NCBI GenBank assembly: GCA_951394405.1
Contig: OX596342.1
Span: 310,001 to 374,000, forward strand
Direction of reading: 5' to 3'
DNA: 64,000 bases
Origin: Coprinellus micaceus
Lineage: Eukaryota > Basidiomycota > Agaricomycetes > Agaricales > Psathyrellaceae
The translations under genes and the position numbers were made by a program. The notes beneath the pieces were generated by a model that was not told the DNA's origin, did no database searches, and saw only the letters and a list, made by a program, of their open reading frames with translations. Below, one piece after another: positions 21,078-33,425 of the stretch (its first letter is position 1; every line of letters begins with the position of its first letter).

Positions 21078-21138
21078 GTTGTTCTGAGTGTGGATAGAAG
21101 AGGTGGATTATGAGATAGTTCTGTGGGTTTAGCCTCGG

Positions 21139-21146
21139 TTTATATA
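21139..21146 (-). promoter_or_regulatory. TATA box of NmrA-like copy 2
   Basis: TATATAAA on the minus strand about 62 bp upstream of the ATG at 21077. Confidence 0.55.
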
Positions 21147-21781
21147 GGAGACGATGGCCCAGCGATTGCGTGTGCAACCGGCAACCGCGTCCTTCCCTTC
21201 CAGTTTCCCGCACGCAGCTCGACGCATTGTGAGCTTGTATTCGCGATTGGTAAGATTCTACGCCTTGGCAAGCGGTCAGCCTCTATACTAAGACGGGCGC
21301 CTAGGAAGGACACGGTGGCATTACCGTGCTCTGACCACACACGTCAGCAAGTTATGTCGCCATCGCCTTGTTCTCGAACGCACGTTGCCAGATGTCCTCC
21401 TTCCGAACTCAGTCATGCTTGGGATGCGCCTCTGGAAAGTGGAATGGCTGCTGTCAGTAAAGGCGTCTCCTCGTTACTCATCAGTGTTGTTAGTCTCACT
21501 CAGGCTGGGTACACGGAACGCTGTCTTCTTTCCTCGATGTTCCACGGGTTTCCTGCACCTGGTGGTATTTTCGGGGCGGGGATCGTTATAGATGGCACCG
21601 GTTGAGTGTATCGGGGGATGCCGCCTCGCGGGGAGCAGTAGAGGGGATGGTGGGGGTCGAAGGTATGCAGCACTGATTTTGGTTCTCAGGGGCTCGATGG
21701 CATTCGCCGGGCGCTTAATTCGGAAGCCGGTGACTCTTTCCTCCAAGAGGTGGCAGATCTGGTAATTATGTTCACTTCCTT
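21147..21781. other. Intergenic, no supported gene
   Basis: Upstream region of NmrA-like copy 2, running into the left break of a FunK1 gene fragment. Short frames here (for example 21123-21605) lack any domain or splice support. Confidence 0.45.
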
Positions 21782-22066
21782 TACCCAGACATCAAGCGAG
21801 AGTTCAAGCCTCTCATTGAGGAGTGGATCGAACCTCTGCGTAGCCTCATCAGTTCCGCGAGGTATCAGTATTGGGAAACCAGAACGCCCGACTCTGACGA
21901 CTCGACATATGATAATCGGGTCACATTCAAGACTTTCATGAAGGCTATCAACGTGACCCCTCGCACATGGGGTCTCCCCAACTTTCTTGAAGACGATCAG
22001 ATATTTCCATCCTCAAATCAGTTGCTGCCACCAACCTTCCGGCCTACCGTGTACCGTACAAAATAA
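21782..22066 (+). pseudogene. 3' fragment of a FunK1 kinase gene
   Basis: The plus-strand frame from 21782 reads YPDIKREFKPLIEEWIEPLR, then STYDNRVTFKTFMKAINVTP and RTWGLPNFLEDD. This is the C-terminal end of a FunK1 kinase and matches the same segment of the gene at 25119-27468 (YPGIKREFKPLIEEWIEPLR...RTWGIPNFLDD). The stop normally found after the DD is lost and the frame runs on to TAA at 22064-22066. Everything upstream of the fragment, including the kinase core, is missing, and it lies in the opposite orientation to the nearby copies. A dead duplication product. Confidence 0.85.
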
Positions 22067-22334
22067 ATTGTCTGGGGCTCTCCTCTGCCAGGTGACATTG
22101 TACTCGAGCGCCTATGCCGTCCGTGCCGTACAACAACACCCTTCTTACGGTAGGCTATTAGCGAGTGAATACATCGATAGATATTGGGCAGTAGGAAGGG
22201 GGCCATACAAAGGTGCGAGTATCGAAAGAGGAATGACGAGGATACGGTAACGCAGAGACAAGCGAAAAGGACAGGAGACAAAAGTTGGAGGGGCCAGTTG
22301 AAGTACTTAAAGCAACACGGCACAATCAAAGCAC

Positions 22335-24284
22335 CTAATCCTCGTCATCGAGGTAGCCGGGGATGCCACAGGTACGAGGTGCGAGTTTGATGGCCCCCAT
22401 GAACGCCTTGAACGTAAGCCGTCCACCATATGTGCGGGCATCGCTTTCCTCTCCATCATGAACGCAACCCTCGTGGTCTATGCGAGCCCTGGTGAAAAGT
22501 GTGCAGAGAAATTCGATCCACTGGGCAAGCTCCGACTTCCTGAACCCGGGCTTGAGAGACTTGTTGAGCACCTCTGGGTACCCTGGTATGAAGCTGAGCA
22601 TTGCCCGCTTGGCCATAGCGTTTTGGTCCGAGTCCGTGCCAGTCCACGCCTGGACCAGTGTGTGGGGTTCAGCGTCCCTCGTCCCCTTCTTCAGGTTGTA
22701 GTGAAGAGCAGCCCAAACCAAGACGTAGAAGAAGCTTTCCAGTTGATGGCGGAGCCAGTGAGGATGACATGAGGGTGACGGGCGATGCTGGACGCTATCA
22801 TTACCATCCTCTCCATCGCTGCTGCTCTCACCGGAGTCAATGACTCGGAGCCCATCCGTCGACAGTGGGAGGAGGTCGATGGCCATGAAGGGAGGGGTCC
22901 CGATGTGATGGCGGCCAGACGAACTTACCTCGTCGTGCTGCTCCTCGAAAAACTGGGCCATATCCCAATCATTCAAAACACCCTTCGCTTTGCCGTCGTG
23001 GAGAGGCAGCACCATCAAGTTGTTCTCGCTAATATCCCGGTGTAAAACACAACCAATCTTGTATGCAAGGTAGGACACTGATGTCATGATGATAAGCCTT
23101 CGATACGGGGTGAAAGACATTTCCGAACTCACCTTCGACACAATCAACCCACACTCGTTTGAAGTTTTCGACGGATCCTGCCTGCCACAACTTTTTGTAG
23201 TACTTCGCGGCTATGGCACAAAGAACTCGCTCTTGCTGGTTCTCCTCGTTCAGCGAGAGTTTGAGACCCAGCCAGGGGATCTTCATTTGCTCTGCAGTCC
23301 AGGTTTGGCAAAAGAAGATGTGGGGGAGGTGGTCGCAGGAGGACAATGGAAGGACACTTTTGAGGTGCTCGAGTACGTCGATTTCGGAGGTACGACTCTT
23401 CAGAGCCCAGCTGAGCTTGAGCGCGCAGGGTTCCTGGCAGAACTCGCCGTTCGAAAGTCTCCGATGGGCTTTATATACGGCAGTGGCACGACCAATGAGC
23501 TTGTCCGGCTTTCGAATGACCTTGGAAACGCAAAAGCAAGTGGAAGACTCCCCACACGGGGCCCGAATGCAGTTCTCCTGCCCCTCGATGGTCGGGTCAA
23601 TTGTGTCGCCTTTTTGGCCTCTGTCATAGCTCGTGCTTTGCCGAACGCGCTTCGAGTCATGTTCCGCTTTCCTGAAGGTGTGCCGAGGCTAAGACGCAGG
23701 GGATCGACGGTGGTATGGCCAGACGGGGCTATCCGCTCAGAGTTTGGATTGCGACTGGGATGGTGCCTAGATTTCGAGCGTTGAACGGGTCCAGTTCTAA
23801 AAGTCTCCATGATTCGGGTCTTGTCCGTTTGAGATAAGTGGGGTACGAGGATCTTGAATCCGTCGTTCCTGAACTCGACGAACTGTTTTGCGGCGCACAA
23901 ACTTGGCTTCCCGGAACCCAATGGGCACTGTTCCTTCCACAAGCTGACTAAATTCGGCGCGACCCCTTGACCGCCCTCCCAGAAAGTATCGAAAGGGAGA
24001 CTGGGAGGAAGGTTGAGTTTCGATGAGACAAAAATTAGGAGAGCCTTTGAGATGGAGACGAAGGATCGATGCATTTCCTCCAGGCAAAAGCTGTGACGAT
24101 AAGCGTACAGCTGCACAGGGTCGAGCGGCAGGTCCAGCTCCAGGATTTGCTGACCAATTGTCCGATCCAAGCCCCAGATGTGCTGGACGAAATCGAGAAC
24201 GCCGATATCTTTGTGCTGCTGCGAGCCCACTTCGTCACACATCTGCGCGACGAGCGCATTTCTGGGGAGTACTAACGAAGGCAT
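22335..24284 (-). pseudogene. FunK1-type protein kinase, rearranged (central region missing, frame change)
   Basis: Reading on the minus strand: an N-terminal frame opens at ATG 24284 and contains the family motif LDFVQHIWGLD and the SLWKEQCPLGSGKPSL block. The kinase part reads in another frame from just after a TAG near 23690 (KVIRKPDKLIGRATAVYKAH, then CALKLSWALKSRTSEIDVLE) to 23133, then a 55-nt intron (23132-23078) and the last exon 23077-22335 with LHRDISENNLM, LNDWDMAQF and GTPPFMAIDLL. Compared with the neighbour at 25119-27468, about 150 residues between the TLKRPFD-like and SRGTSVYKV-like segments (the CYFDRFL and DPHLR blocks) are absent, and no intron clearly bridges the two frames. 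The catalytic residues survive, and there is an unusual Ser/Asp/Glu-rich insertion after FMAIDLL. Either a pseudogene or a shortened variant. Confidence 0.7.
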
Positions 24285-25118
24285 TGTCAGTCAGGGAAGT
24301 AAATCCGGAGCACCTGAAGATCAAAATGACCTGTTGCCTCCATTTGACGATCCTGGATACGCGTAGCACTCGATGAGGATTGGAGGAAGGGTGAAGGTGG
24401 TGATGGTGATGGTGGTAGTGGTGCAAGCTACATAATCTAATGCAAACACTCGTCACAGCAGAACGCCCAGTACTCTCCGGACTTGGGCAGAGCGTCGGTG
24501 GCGGCTGTCGTGCGGACCTGTTGCGCTTGGTCCGATCCCAGTTCAGAATTCGGCCTTGGACACGGGCTTACTGGACGTGCTGAAAGACAAGGATGAACTC
24601 TGAGCCAGAGTTCCAGGGTCCTCACGAGGAAGATGTTGTTTGGGTTTTGGTGGTGGTGGTTCCGGTTCAAGATACGACGAAAATAGCGGAGTTCAATTCA
24701 CGGCTTCGAACTGCACGTGGGTGCTGACAAGCGCCAAAACCTTAAGAAAGAGGCGCCCATGCACCGTGTAGGTCACGGTTGAGTAAATAAAATACTACAT
24801 ACAGCATGAATTAGAGGCAGAGGGGACGCGAATGGTATGGGCTCAAGTAAATGGGAAAAGGTACGACTATAACAATTGAAAGAGGACGCGGATTGAGAGA
24901 ACACTGCGACTAGGGGAGCAGGAAGAATGAGAGGTATCGCGGGCGTACGTAAGGAGATGAGGAACTAGTGCATGTGTAGACGGAGGATATTTGAGACATA
25001 AGACATATGGTGTGGTACATGTACAGGTGTAATAACGAGCAAAGATGCAGTAGGTTGTGGGTTTCGTCGACGGGTCCGACGTGAAGAATGACTACGAAGG
25101 CAGAAAGGACCGAGGAGA
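24285..25118. other. Spacer between FunK1 copies
   Basis: Contains 5' flank of the rearranged FunK1 copy and 3' flank of the next gene. The GGT-rich stretch and following GTGCAAGCT...ATGC.AACRCTCG motif (about 24366-24460) recurs upstream of the next FunK1 gene (about 27603-27672), so the duplicated unit includes upstream DNA. No gene seen. Confidence 0.5.
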
Positions 25119-27468
25119 CTAAGCGTTATCATCGAGGAAGTTGGGGATACCCCATGTGCGAGGGGTGACGTTGATAGCCTTCATGAAAGTTTTAAAGGTA
25201 AGCCTGTCACCGTATGTGGACTCATCAGAGTCTGGCGTGTAGTTCATTGCAAATTGGAGCCGCGCGGAGATAAAAAGGTTGCGCAGAGGCTCGATCCACT
25301 CCTCAATGAGAGGCTTGAACTCGCGCTTGATGCCCGGGTAGATGTTGCGGACGGGGGCAGGCCCAGCACCGAAGATAGCCATCTTGCACGTTAGGTTGTC
25401 GTCCATACTTCCCAGCCAGCGGGCGACAGACCTGTGCACGAACTTATCGCGCTTTCGAGCCTTGAGGTTGTAGTGGAGGGCGGCCCAGATGAGGATCCAA
25501 AACATCGACTCAAGTTCCTGCCGGAAGTAGTGCTCAGCAGGTGTGTCGGGCATGAGGAGCCCAGTGGCCATGAAATGCGGGGTCCCTATGCGGTCTTCGG
25601 AGGCGTTGAGTGGGTCGTCGTCCCTGTCAAGGAACTTGGACAGATCCCAGTCGTTAACGACACCCTTGACACCGCCATTGCTGACTTTGATCGCCATGAG
25701 ATTGGTTTCGCTGATGTCCCTATGTAGGACCTTGCCCATCTTGTACACAAGGTGGAGCACTGGGAGGCAATGTCAGCGAACCGGTATCAGAAGAGACAAA
25801 CAGAAAATACTACTCACACTCCAGGCAGTCCAACCACGCTTGCTTGAAGTTCTCGATAGAGCCCACCTCCCAGAGATTGCAGTACATCCTGCCCATCATC
25901 ACGCGTAAAACTCGGTTGTGGCTGTTCCCCTCATTGAGGCCGAGCCCGAAGTGAAGCCAGGGAAGGTTGAGGTCCTCAGGGGAGAAGGTCGCGGTGAAGA
26001 CAAAGTCGGGGAGGTGGATATGGCTTGTTTCAGGAAGCTTTTCCTTGAGGTATTTAACAATCTCGATCTCTGACGTACGCCGCTTCGGCGGCCAACTGAG
26101 CTTCAAGGCGTACCGCTCGTTGGAGAAGGCGCCATTGTCCAAGAGCCGGCGAACCTTATAGACAGAGGTGCCTCGGCTCAGGAGGTCGTACGGTTGACGT
26201 AATATGCCAGTGACCTTGACACAAACGGAAGACTCCTCCTGAAAGCTGAAATCAGCCCGCTCATCGGGCGAGCAAGGATACTCGAAATATGAGCCAACAG
26301 CCTTTCGAACTGGTCGAGCAAGCGCTGCCTCCATCTCTGTCGTGATAGGATCGTTGGTCACTGAGGGCCAGGCGCGGAGGTGAGGATCGAAGCCGGCATG
26401 AAGGCGGTCGCATCGACTCATGGCGTAGAGAACTAAGGCGAGCTCGGCGGGGCTGTCTTGGAAGGAGAAGGTGGACGACGTCGCGATGAGGAACCGATCG
26501 AAGTAGCAGAGGGTGACGTCGAACCTATCGATTACCAACCCAGCCACGTATTTGCGGCAGGTCGACGCCAGCGCCTGGGCTGCGTACAAGCCCGTCAACG
26601 AGTTTTCGAGGGGCGGCTGGTCCATGATGTGGGCCTTCTTCGCCGCGTTGCCGTCGGGATCGTCGATGTCCTTCACCAAATCGAACGGCCGCTTGAGGGT
26701 AGAAGTAGATCTTGCACCGTGGTTCGGATCGACGGGGCATCCCTTGTCCGAGTTAGTACTCGAAGAGGACGCAGGGGAAAACGTCAACACAATCCCCGTA
26801 GGGGTCAACTCAGCAATTCTCAATGTCTTTGACCGCTTGGTGGGCTTGCGGACCCTTGGGAGACGCTTGAATTCGACGATGTGCTTGGCTATCGATAGCT
26901 TGGGGGGTTTCCCGGCAGAGGGCAGGGGCTTCCACAGGCTGGTCAAGTCAGGAACTGGCTCGCCGTCGTCGTCATTGTCTTCCCCTCCCCTCGCACGGCG
27001 TCCAACGGAAAGTCTGTCCCAGAATGCGTCGGTCAGGGGCTCTCCCAAGTCTTCCCCCAGTTCCGTCCTCGCTGCGTTCAAAAGGGAGTTCGAGATCGCC
27101 AGGAACGGTGCATGGAGGTCGTCTTCGTGGGCACTCTGTCGATAGGTGTCCATGTCAGACTTATCCAAAGTGGTCGACATGGACATGAGAACTTCGCCGA
27201 TCTTCTTGTCGAGTCCCCATACGTGCTGCACGAATTGAAGGACGCCAACGTTGCGATGTTCGTAGTTGCCCAATTTCTTCTCCAAATTCCGGTAGAGCGT
27301 CCGTGGCGCGCTGTCGTGACCTATGGAGGTCAAGTTGGTCAATGCCCAGTCGAGTATTGAGGGGGATGTGAGCTTACTGATCATTCTGGAAAGTGACGAC
27401 GAACCTGAATCCAACCTAGAGGTACCAGATCCTTGCGAGGAGGACGAGGAGGCGGATCCGGTGATCAT
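25119..27468 (-). CDS. FunK1-type fungal protein kinase (copy H)
   Basis: Putative serine/threonine kinase of the fungal-specific FunK1 family (Pkinase_fungal). Exon 1 27468-25818 and exon 2 25759-25119 with a 58-nt intron (GTGAGT...CCCAG) give about 763 residues. The N-terminal module has a Ser-rich start, VLQFVQHVWGLDKKIG (about residues 75-90), a DAFWDRL and SLWKPLP segment, then a low-complexity linker ending TSTLKRPFDLVKD. A second conserved block reads LCYFDRFLIATSSTFSF. The kinase begins at DLLSRGTSVYKVRR (about 435), with the lysine in YALKLSW; the second exon carries HRD (563-565), N570 and a DFG-position D587 in the form NDWD. It ends RTWGIPNFLDD. The intron splits the kinase just before the catalytic loop, as in all copies here. 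Biological role in this organism unknown. Confidence 0.9.
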
Positions 27469-28258
27469 GTTTCAGGTTCGATGTGTGAAGTGGATGCAAC
27501 CAACGATGATGACGGAGCCCAATAAAGTAACGGGCGTCGTGAACCGCTTGACGATTAATCCACCTGTTGACTCCATTCGACGATACCGAATGCTCGTGGC
27601 GCTCAACGAGGATTGAAGGTGGTGGCGGTGGCGGTGGTGTGGTGCAAGCTGCAGGAGCTGATGCCAACGCTCGATTCGGAATCGCCAACTTTGGACGCGA
27701 ACTTACTCGTCGTGCTGAATGGTGGGATGAACTCATGTCCGCGCCAGAGATCCAGAGCTCTCGCGAAGACAACGCGCGGATTTGACGGCCACGGTTCGGG
27801 CTCAAGATGCGACGAACGGCGGCGGAGTCTAATCCAGTCCGTGTATCGCGATGGGCGCTAAAGCAGAAAGGCGCTCGAGCACGATTGCGGTGGTGGGTTC
27901 AGAACGTCGGTTATTGGTTCATGCTGCTGTTCAGGTACAATCGCTCGTGTATGCATGTCGCTCGATCCAGGCACATATGAGTAAGGTATAGGGTAACTTG
28001 CAAGCAAATGATGGTATATGTACATAGGGGCATGCCATATGGAAAACTAAGCGAGGGCACACGAAACGGAGTAAACTATTGGGTGCTGGGAGGCGAGAGT
28101 GGGGAAAATGCTGGAGGCTAGACGAAGCGAGGACATGACGGCATCACATACGGCATGGACGAGCGCAATTGAGGATGCGTAGGGGATGAACTCAAGGAAA
28201 TGTGGAACGGTACCGCGCTAACAATTAGAAGAAGGCCGCAACGGGAAACGTTGTCCAA
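27469..28258. other. Spacer between FunK1 copies
   Basis: Promoter of the FunK1 gene to the left and 3' flank of the one to the right. Holds the second copy of the GGTGGCGGTGG/GTGCAAGCT flank motif (27603-27672). No gene. Confidence 0.5.
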
Positions 28259-30579
28259 TCAATCGACATCGTCAAGGAAGTTGACAATGCCCCATGTACG
28301 TGGGGTCACCTTGAGAGCGGCCATAAACGTCTTGAAGGTAAGGCGGCCGCCGTAGGTCGCGTTGGCGGCATCGTTCTTCACCTCTTCTGGCAGCATGTGG
28401 TAGGACATACTCGCCTTGATGAAGAGGCTTCTGAGGGGCTCGATCCACTCTTGCACGAGGCCCTTGAACTCGGGCTTGACAGCTTTATATACCGGTGCCA
28501 TGGGATCGGGGCCAGAGGTGAAGACGCGGTACTTGGCATTATTGTTCTCATCCCTGCTGGCCGTCCACGGTTCGAGGGAAGGGTGAATCTCGCTGTCACG
28601 CCTACCGTTTGGGAGATCGTAGTGAACAGCGGACCAGATGAGGATGTATACGAAGGACTCGAGATCGTGGCGGAACAGGTGAGCATATGGCTTGCCTTCG
28701 AGGAGCTCGATCGCCATGAAGGGGGGGGTACCGATACAGTGCCGGCCTTTGATGACGATGTCATTATGGCGCTGTCCAAACGACTTGGACATGTCCCAGT
28801 CGTTGAGGACGCCTTTCACCGTTCCATCCGGTAGCGGGAGAATCATGAGGTTACTCTCGCTCAGATCGCGGTGAAGCACCTTCCCCAATTTGTGTGCGAG
28901 GTGGTGACCTGAAGAAGCGTAAGTGACTGGAAGAAGACAGGTAGTCAAGAAATCGCTCACATTCCAGGCAGTCAAGCCAAGCTTGTTTGAAGTTCTCTAT
29001 AGAACCAGCCTCCCACAGCTTGCTATAACATTTTCCCATCATTCCTCGGAGAACACGGTCCTGGTGGTTCTTGTCTGTGAGCTCGAGACCGAGATTGAGC
29101 CAGGGCATGCGTAGATCCGCAGCGTCGAACGTCGTGGTGAACAGGAAGTCGGGGAGGTGGACGTGCGATTCCGGGGGTAGCTTCACCTTCAACAGCTTGA
29201 CGACATCGATCTCGGATATGCCGCTCTTCAACGGCCAGCTGAGCTTGAGGGCGTATCTCGCGTCGGAGAGGCTCCCATCTGCTTCCCTGCGACGGACCTC
29301 ATAAACCGCAGTGCCTCTACTGAGGAGGTCGTGCGGTCGACTGAGGATTCCAGTGACGAGGAAAGAAGCTGGGGCGGGGTTATCTGTGCTCGAAGCGTTC
29401 GGCGGCGTCGGGTATTCAAAGTAAGAGCCGACGACGTCCTTCACCGGCCGCGCGATCTGGGCCTTCATCTCCGGTGTGATTTCGGGAGTTGGGCGCTGGA
29501 GAGACGGCCAGGGGCGGAGATGAGGGTCGAAGCCAGCTCGCACGATGTCAGTGTGCTTCATGGCGTACAGAGTCAGGGCCAGACGCTCGGGCGCCTTGTC
29601 CAGGAAGAACGACGAGGAACAGGCGACGAGGAACCTGTCAAAGTAGCAGACGGTGACTTTGTGCTTGTCAACAATAAGTCCGGTGACCCAGTAGCGACTG
29701 GTAGAAGCAAGTGCTTCCGATGCCCACGATGGGAGATGGGATTGACGCAGGGGGCTTCCCTCGGATAACCGAGCCTTCTTGCGTGTGCGTCCCTCCTCGT
29801 CCTCTGCTGCTCTGACAGAATCGAACGATCGCTTGAGGGTGGACTGACTAACCCCGGGTCGAGCTTCACCCAACGGTGCGTCGAGAGGAATGATGCTCTC
29901 CTTTGGGGGTCCCTGAACGGGCTCGTCGGGGGTGGCACGGAACTCGAGCAGGTGCCTCGCGACAGCTAGGTCAGAGTGGGTCGTTTGTGGGCAAACTGGG
30001 ACGCAGTCGTTGCTGTCTAGTATGCAACCCCTGCTTTCGTCAGAGTCTACGCAGGTTTTTGTCCTCCCTGACGCGTCGATGGGCACGTCCTGGATCTCCC
30101 CCAAATACCTTAGCAGGGTATTCAACAAGGCGTTGGCCATGGAGATGAAAGGGGTATGAGGATCTTCGGCCCATATGCTATTCGAGTATTCGCCTAGGCG
30201 GTCTTCGTCTAGAGCAAGGGGCGTAGCGAGGATCCGCTCTCCGGTCGACCTGTCGAGACCCCAGATATGGTGGACGAAGTCGAGTAATTCGATATCGGAG
30301 TGTTGGTAATCCTTGATGTCTTCGTTCAGATCATCGTCGTTAGACTTGACGTCTTCTTCTCCCTCTGCTTTTTCTTTCAAACTCTTGCTAGCCGGGCCGG
30401 ACTTAGGGAAAAGGCTATCTACGAGTTACTCAGAACAAAAGGGTTTTGTGGAGATCTACTAAGGCCAACCTACCTGACCCATCGCTCGACGCAGTCGAGA
30501 AGTAAGATGACTCTTCAGAGGAGCAGGTGCTGCAGCGCGACCGACAGTCGGTTTGAGGTTTGGAGGCGGCGCTGGTCAT
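28259..30579 (-). CDS. FunK1-type fungal protein kinase (copy I)
   Basis: Putative protein kinase of the FunK1 family. Three exons: 30579-30474, 30418-28961, 28908-28259, with introns of 55 and 52 nt; about 737 residues. The first exon supplies the only ATG in frame (MTSAASKPQTDC..., Ser/Cys-rich), since the main frame otherwise opens at a TTG. Then LLDFVHHIWGLDRSTG, an acidic/variable stretch, STLKRSFDSVRA, a KKARL basic patch that could be a nuclear signal, and VTVCYFDRFLVACSSSFF. The kinase starts at DLLSRGTAVYEVRR; ALKLSW holds the ATP-site lysine. The last exon has HRD (534-536), N541 and D558 in LNDWDMSK, then GTPPFMAIELL and the family ending RTWGIVNFLDD. It is divergently arranged with copy J (about 490 bp between start codons). 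Confidence 0.9.
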
Positions 30580-31070
30580 GGTTGAGGTGAAAGATGTCAG
30601 TGGCGACCGCGAACAATGCGCGTCACGAATATCAACATTTGATGGGGATTACCAAAGCAGATCGACCACGTGCAAATGATCCCAAGTGACCAAGGCCTGA
30701 GAGCGCTGTTTCCTCTGAACGAGAGCCATCGTCAATGAATGCTGAATAATGAGCAAAATACAAAACCTTACACTGGTTGGCGTATTATTGAGACTGTGTG
30801 CAGGAATGAAGCACCCCACGTGCCGTATTTCGCCGCGGCAGGGGCCTCGAGGCACAGGCATCATGTGGGCCGCACTCACGTGCAAATCTCACTTTGGGAT
30901 CTTTTGGGATGGGACGCGTGTGTTGTGAGGGCTTTCATTGTTCTCCCTTTTGGGGTAGCAGTGCCACTCACCGAGCCTACATAAGTGGCAGTTCCCCCTT
31001 CGAAGCTTGACTCCCGACTACCACCAACATTCCCAAGCGTATTGCCTGAACTTACATCGTTTGATCGACC
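30580..31070. other. Bidirectional promoter region of two FunK1 genes
   Basis: 490 bp between divergent FunK1 starts at 30579 (minus) and 31071 (plus). No gene; no motif I can name with confidence. Confidence 0.5.
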
Positions 31071-33425
31071 ATGGCTCCGAAAGGTGAGTATTAGGGTTGA
31101 GCACTTCCAGCATCGACTGAGATCGCAAGTAGTAGGGGTTTTCCTTAGCACTCCACTCAAGACAGGGGTGAACAACAGGTTGTTCAACCAGAGTTCCACT
31201 GCCAAGGACAAGGCGAAGTCGATCCAGGGCTTCCTTCGAACGGAGATTGAGCCATACCAGCACGTCAATGTCGACTTCGAGGAATTTGTGCGAGAGATTT
31301 GGGGCATCGATAAAGAAAAGATAGACAAGATCCTCCAGATGGCCATCTCCTTGGACCCCGATACCATCGCCGCCTACAGGGCCCCCCAGCCAGAGAACCA
31401 ACTCCATGCTCGGTTCATCAAGATCTCCGACACCCTCTTGAATGCGGCGATGGAGGTACTCGGCGAAGAGAAGAACGATGAAATTTGCAACGCATCTTTG
31501 TGGGAGGCGAAGGGAAACCAGTACCTCATCAACGGAGATCGAAAGCGCAAACCAGACATGCTCTATCAGTGGCTACCTGTCGCGTCGGAGGGGACCGTCC
31601 CTAAGTGGAATACGGTGAAGCATGTCATTGAATTCAAGAAGGAGAACACTGCGGGAGAGACCTCCAAGAGGCCTCCCGCCCCGACCGACAGTGCTGCCAT
31701 CCCACTCAGTGGCCTTTCGATCACGTCCGCCCAGACATCTAACCCGGTAGCGTCTTCGACGTCCACCCTCAAGAGAGCCCTAGAGGGCGACGCCCAGGAC
31801 GGGGGCACCGAGGCGTTTAGCCAACCCAAGCCGAAAAAGAAGAAAACCAAGACGGAGAATCAGCGACCCGACGGGCTCATGACCACCAAGCACTTTCAGC
31901 TCGCTCAATACGCCCTCGAAGCCATGGCTGCAAGTCCTCGCTACTGGGTCACTGGCGTGGTGGTCGACAACTTCAAGATCACGGTCTGCTACTACGACCG
32001 ATTCCTCGCGCTTGCTGCGGCGTCATTCTTCTTCGACGAACAGCCGGCAAAGCTTGCCCTCGCGGTCTACGCTATGAACACTTGCAGCCTCGCCATGTCT
32101 GGGAATGACCCCCATCTCCGATCCTTCCCATCGTTCAGCGACAAGCGTATTTCGGCGAAGATGGTCGCTGCTTCCCTCACCAGGCCAGTCCCGGACGTCG
32201 CGAAGGCGTGCTTGGAGTACCCCAATGCAGTTGTTACTGGTCTTGGCGACGATTCGGAGACTGGATCCAACGATCCGACAACGTTGTGCCTCCGCATCGA
32301 GAAGGTCGTCCGCTTGCCCGCAGACCTGGTCAGTCGCGGTACGGGTGTTTACAGGGTTCGGCGGCAGCTGCGCGACGGCAAGTTCTCCAAGGAGCGTTAT
32401 GCCTATAAACTGAGCTGGCCCGTGGCGAGTCGCACTCCCGAGGTCGAATTTGTGAAGCACCTCAAGGAGAAACTGCCAACCGAGTCTCACGACCACCTTC
32501 CCGAGATCTACTTCTCTACTACCCTTACCTCCGAGGACATGGGCTTACCCTGGCTTGGCTTGAAGCTCGACTTGACCGAGAACAATCATCAAGAGCGTGT
32601 TCTGTGCGGTATCATGGGAAAGCTGTACAAGAATCTATGGGAATGTGGAAGTATCGAGAACTTCAAGACCGTTTGGCTCGACTGCCTCGAATGTGAGTTA
32701 CTACGTATCTGCCATGCCTTCTCATTCTCGTTCTCGTTGTAACATTGCAATTTTTAGTTCACCATCTTGCGTACGTCGTGGGCGAGGTCCTTCACCGCGA
32801 TATCAACGAAGAGAACCTTCTGGTGCGGGTTCCAGTCACCAAGGGATGTCCTGTCAAGGGAGTCTTGAACGACTGGGATATGTCCAAGTTTCGGGCCAAT
32901 ATCCACGACAATACCACCTCAGCGAACCACCGCACCGGATCTCCTACCTTCATGGCGCTCGATCACCTCGAGCTGACGGTCGTGCACCGCCATGTGCTTC
33001 GCCACGATTTCGAGTCCTACCTCTATATCCTCGTCTGGGCGCTTCTCCACTATGATTTCGAGGCGGGTACCAGGGCGTCTGCCATAAACACTGCGGTCGA
33101 CGCATGGGTCCTCCCTGGAACTTCCAACGGCAACTCCAAGTACAAGTTCTTGTCCTCTGGATCTGGGCCCATTGAAGACATCAAGAGGCAGATCAAGTGT
33201 GAGGAGAAGCTGGAACTGTTCAACGAATGGGTGGTACCTCTGCGCCAGCTCTTCTTGAGGGCCAGGTACATGTACTTTGAAATGGACGACGCCAGCAACA
33301 GAACCGAGGAGAGGGGACGCACCCTTGGTGGCCGAATCACCTTTAAGAAGGTCATGGAAGCCATCGGCCGCAAGGATAAGATTCGTACTTGGGGCGTTCC
33401 TGATTTCTTGGATATGATTGAGTAA
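31071..33425 (+). CDS. FunK1-type fungal protein kinase (copy J)
   Basis: Exons 31071-31083 (13 nt, ATGGCTCCGAAAG), 31136-32692 and 32758-33425; introns 52 and 65 nt; about 745 residues starting MAPKGVFLSTPLKTGVNN. Two tandem TAG acceptors (ending 31132 and 31135) both keep the frame, giving one extra residue if the first is used. The N-terminal family block is FEEFVREIWGIDKEKI; the linker has a KPKKKKTKT basic cluster (nuclear signal candidate). Then KITVCYYDRFLALAAASFFF and the kinase from DLVSRGTGVYRVRR, AYKLSW lysine, exon 3 with HRD (536-538), N543 and D562 in LNDWDMSKF. The catalytic loop reads HRDINEENLLV, a variant of HRDLSEGNLM in the others. Ends RTWGVPDFLD. A likely active kinase of unknown target. 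Confidence 0.9.

Noticed and set aside
23086..23784. 232-codon plus-strand frame over the FunK1 copy
   Set aside because: Antisense shadow of the kinase exon; similar shadows appear opposite the other FunK1 genes.
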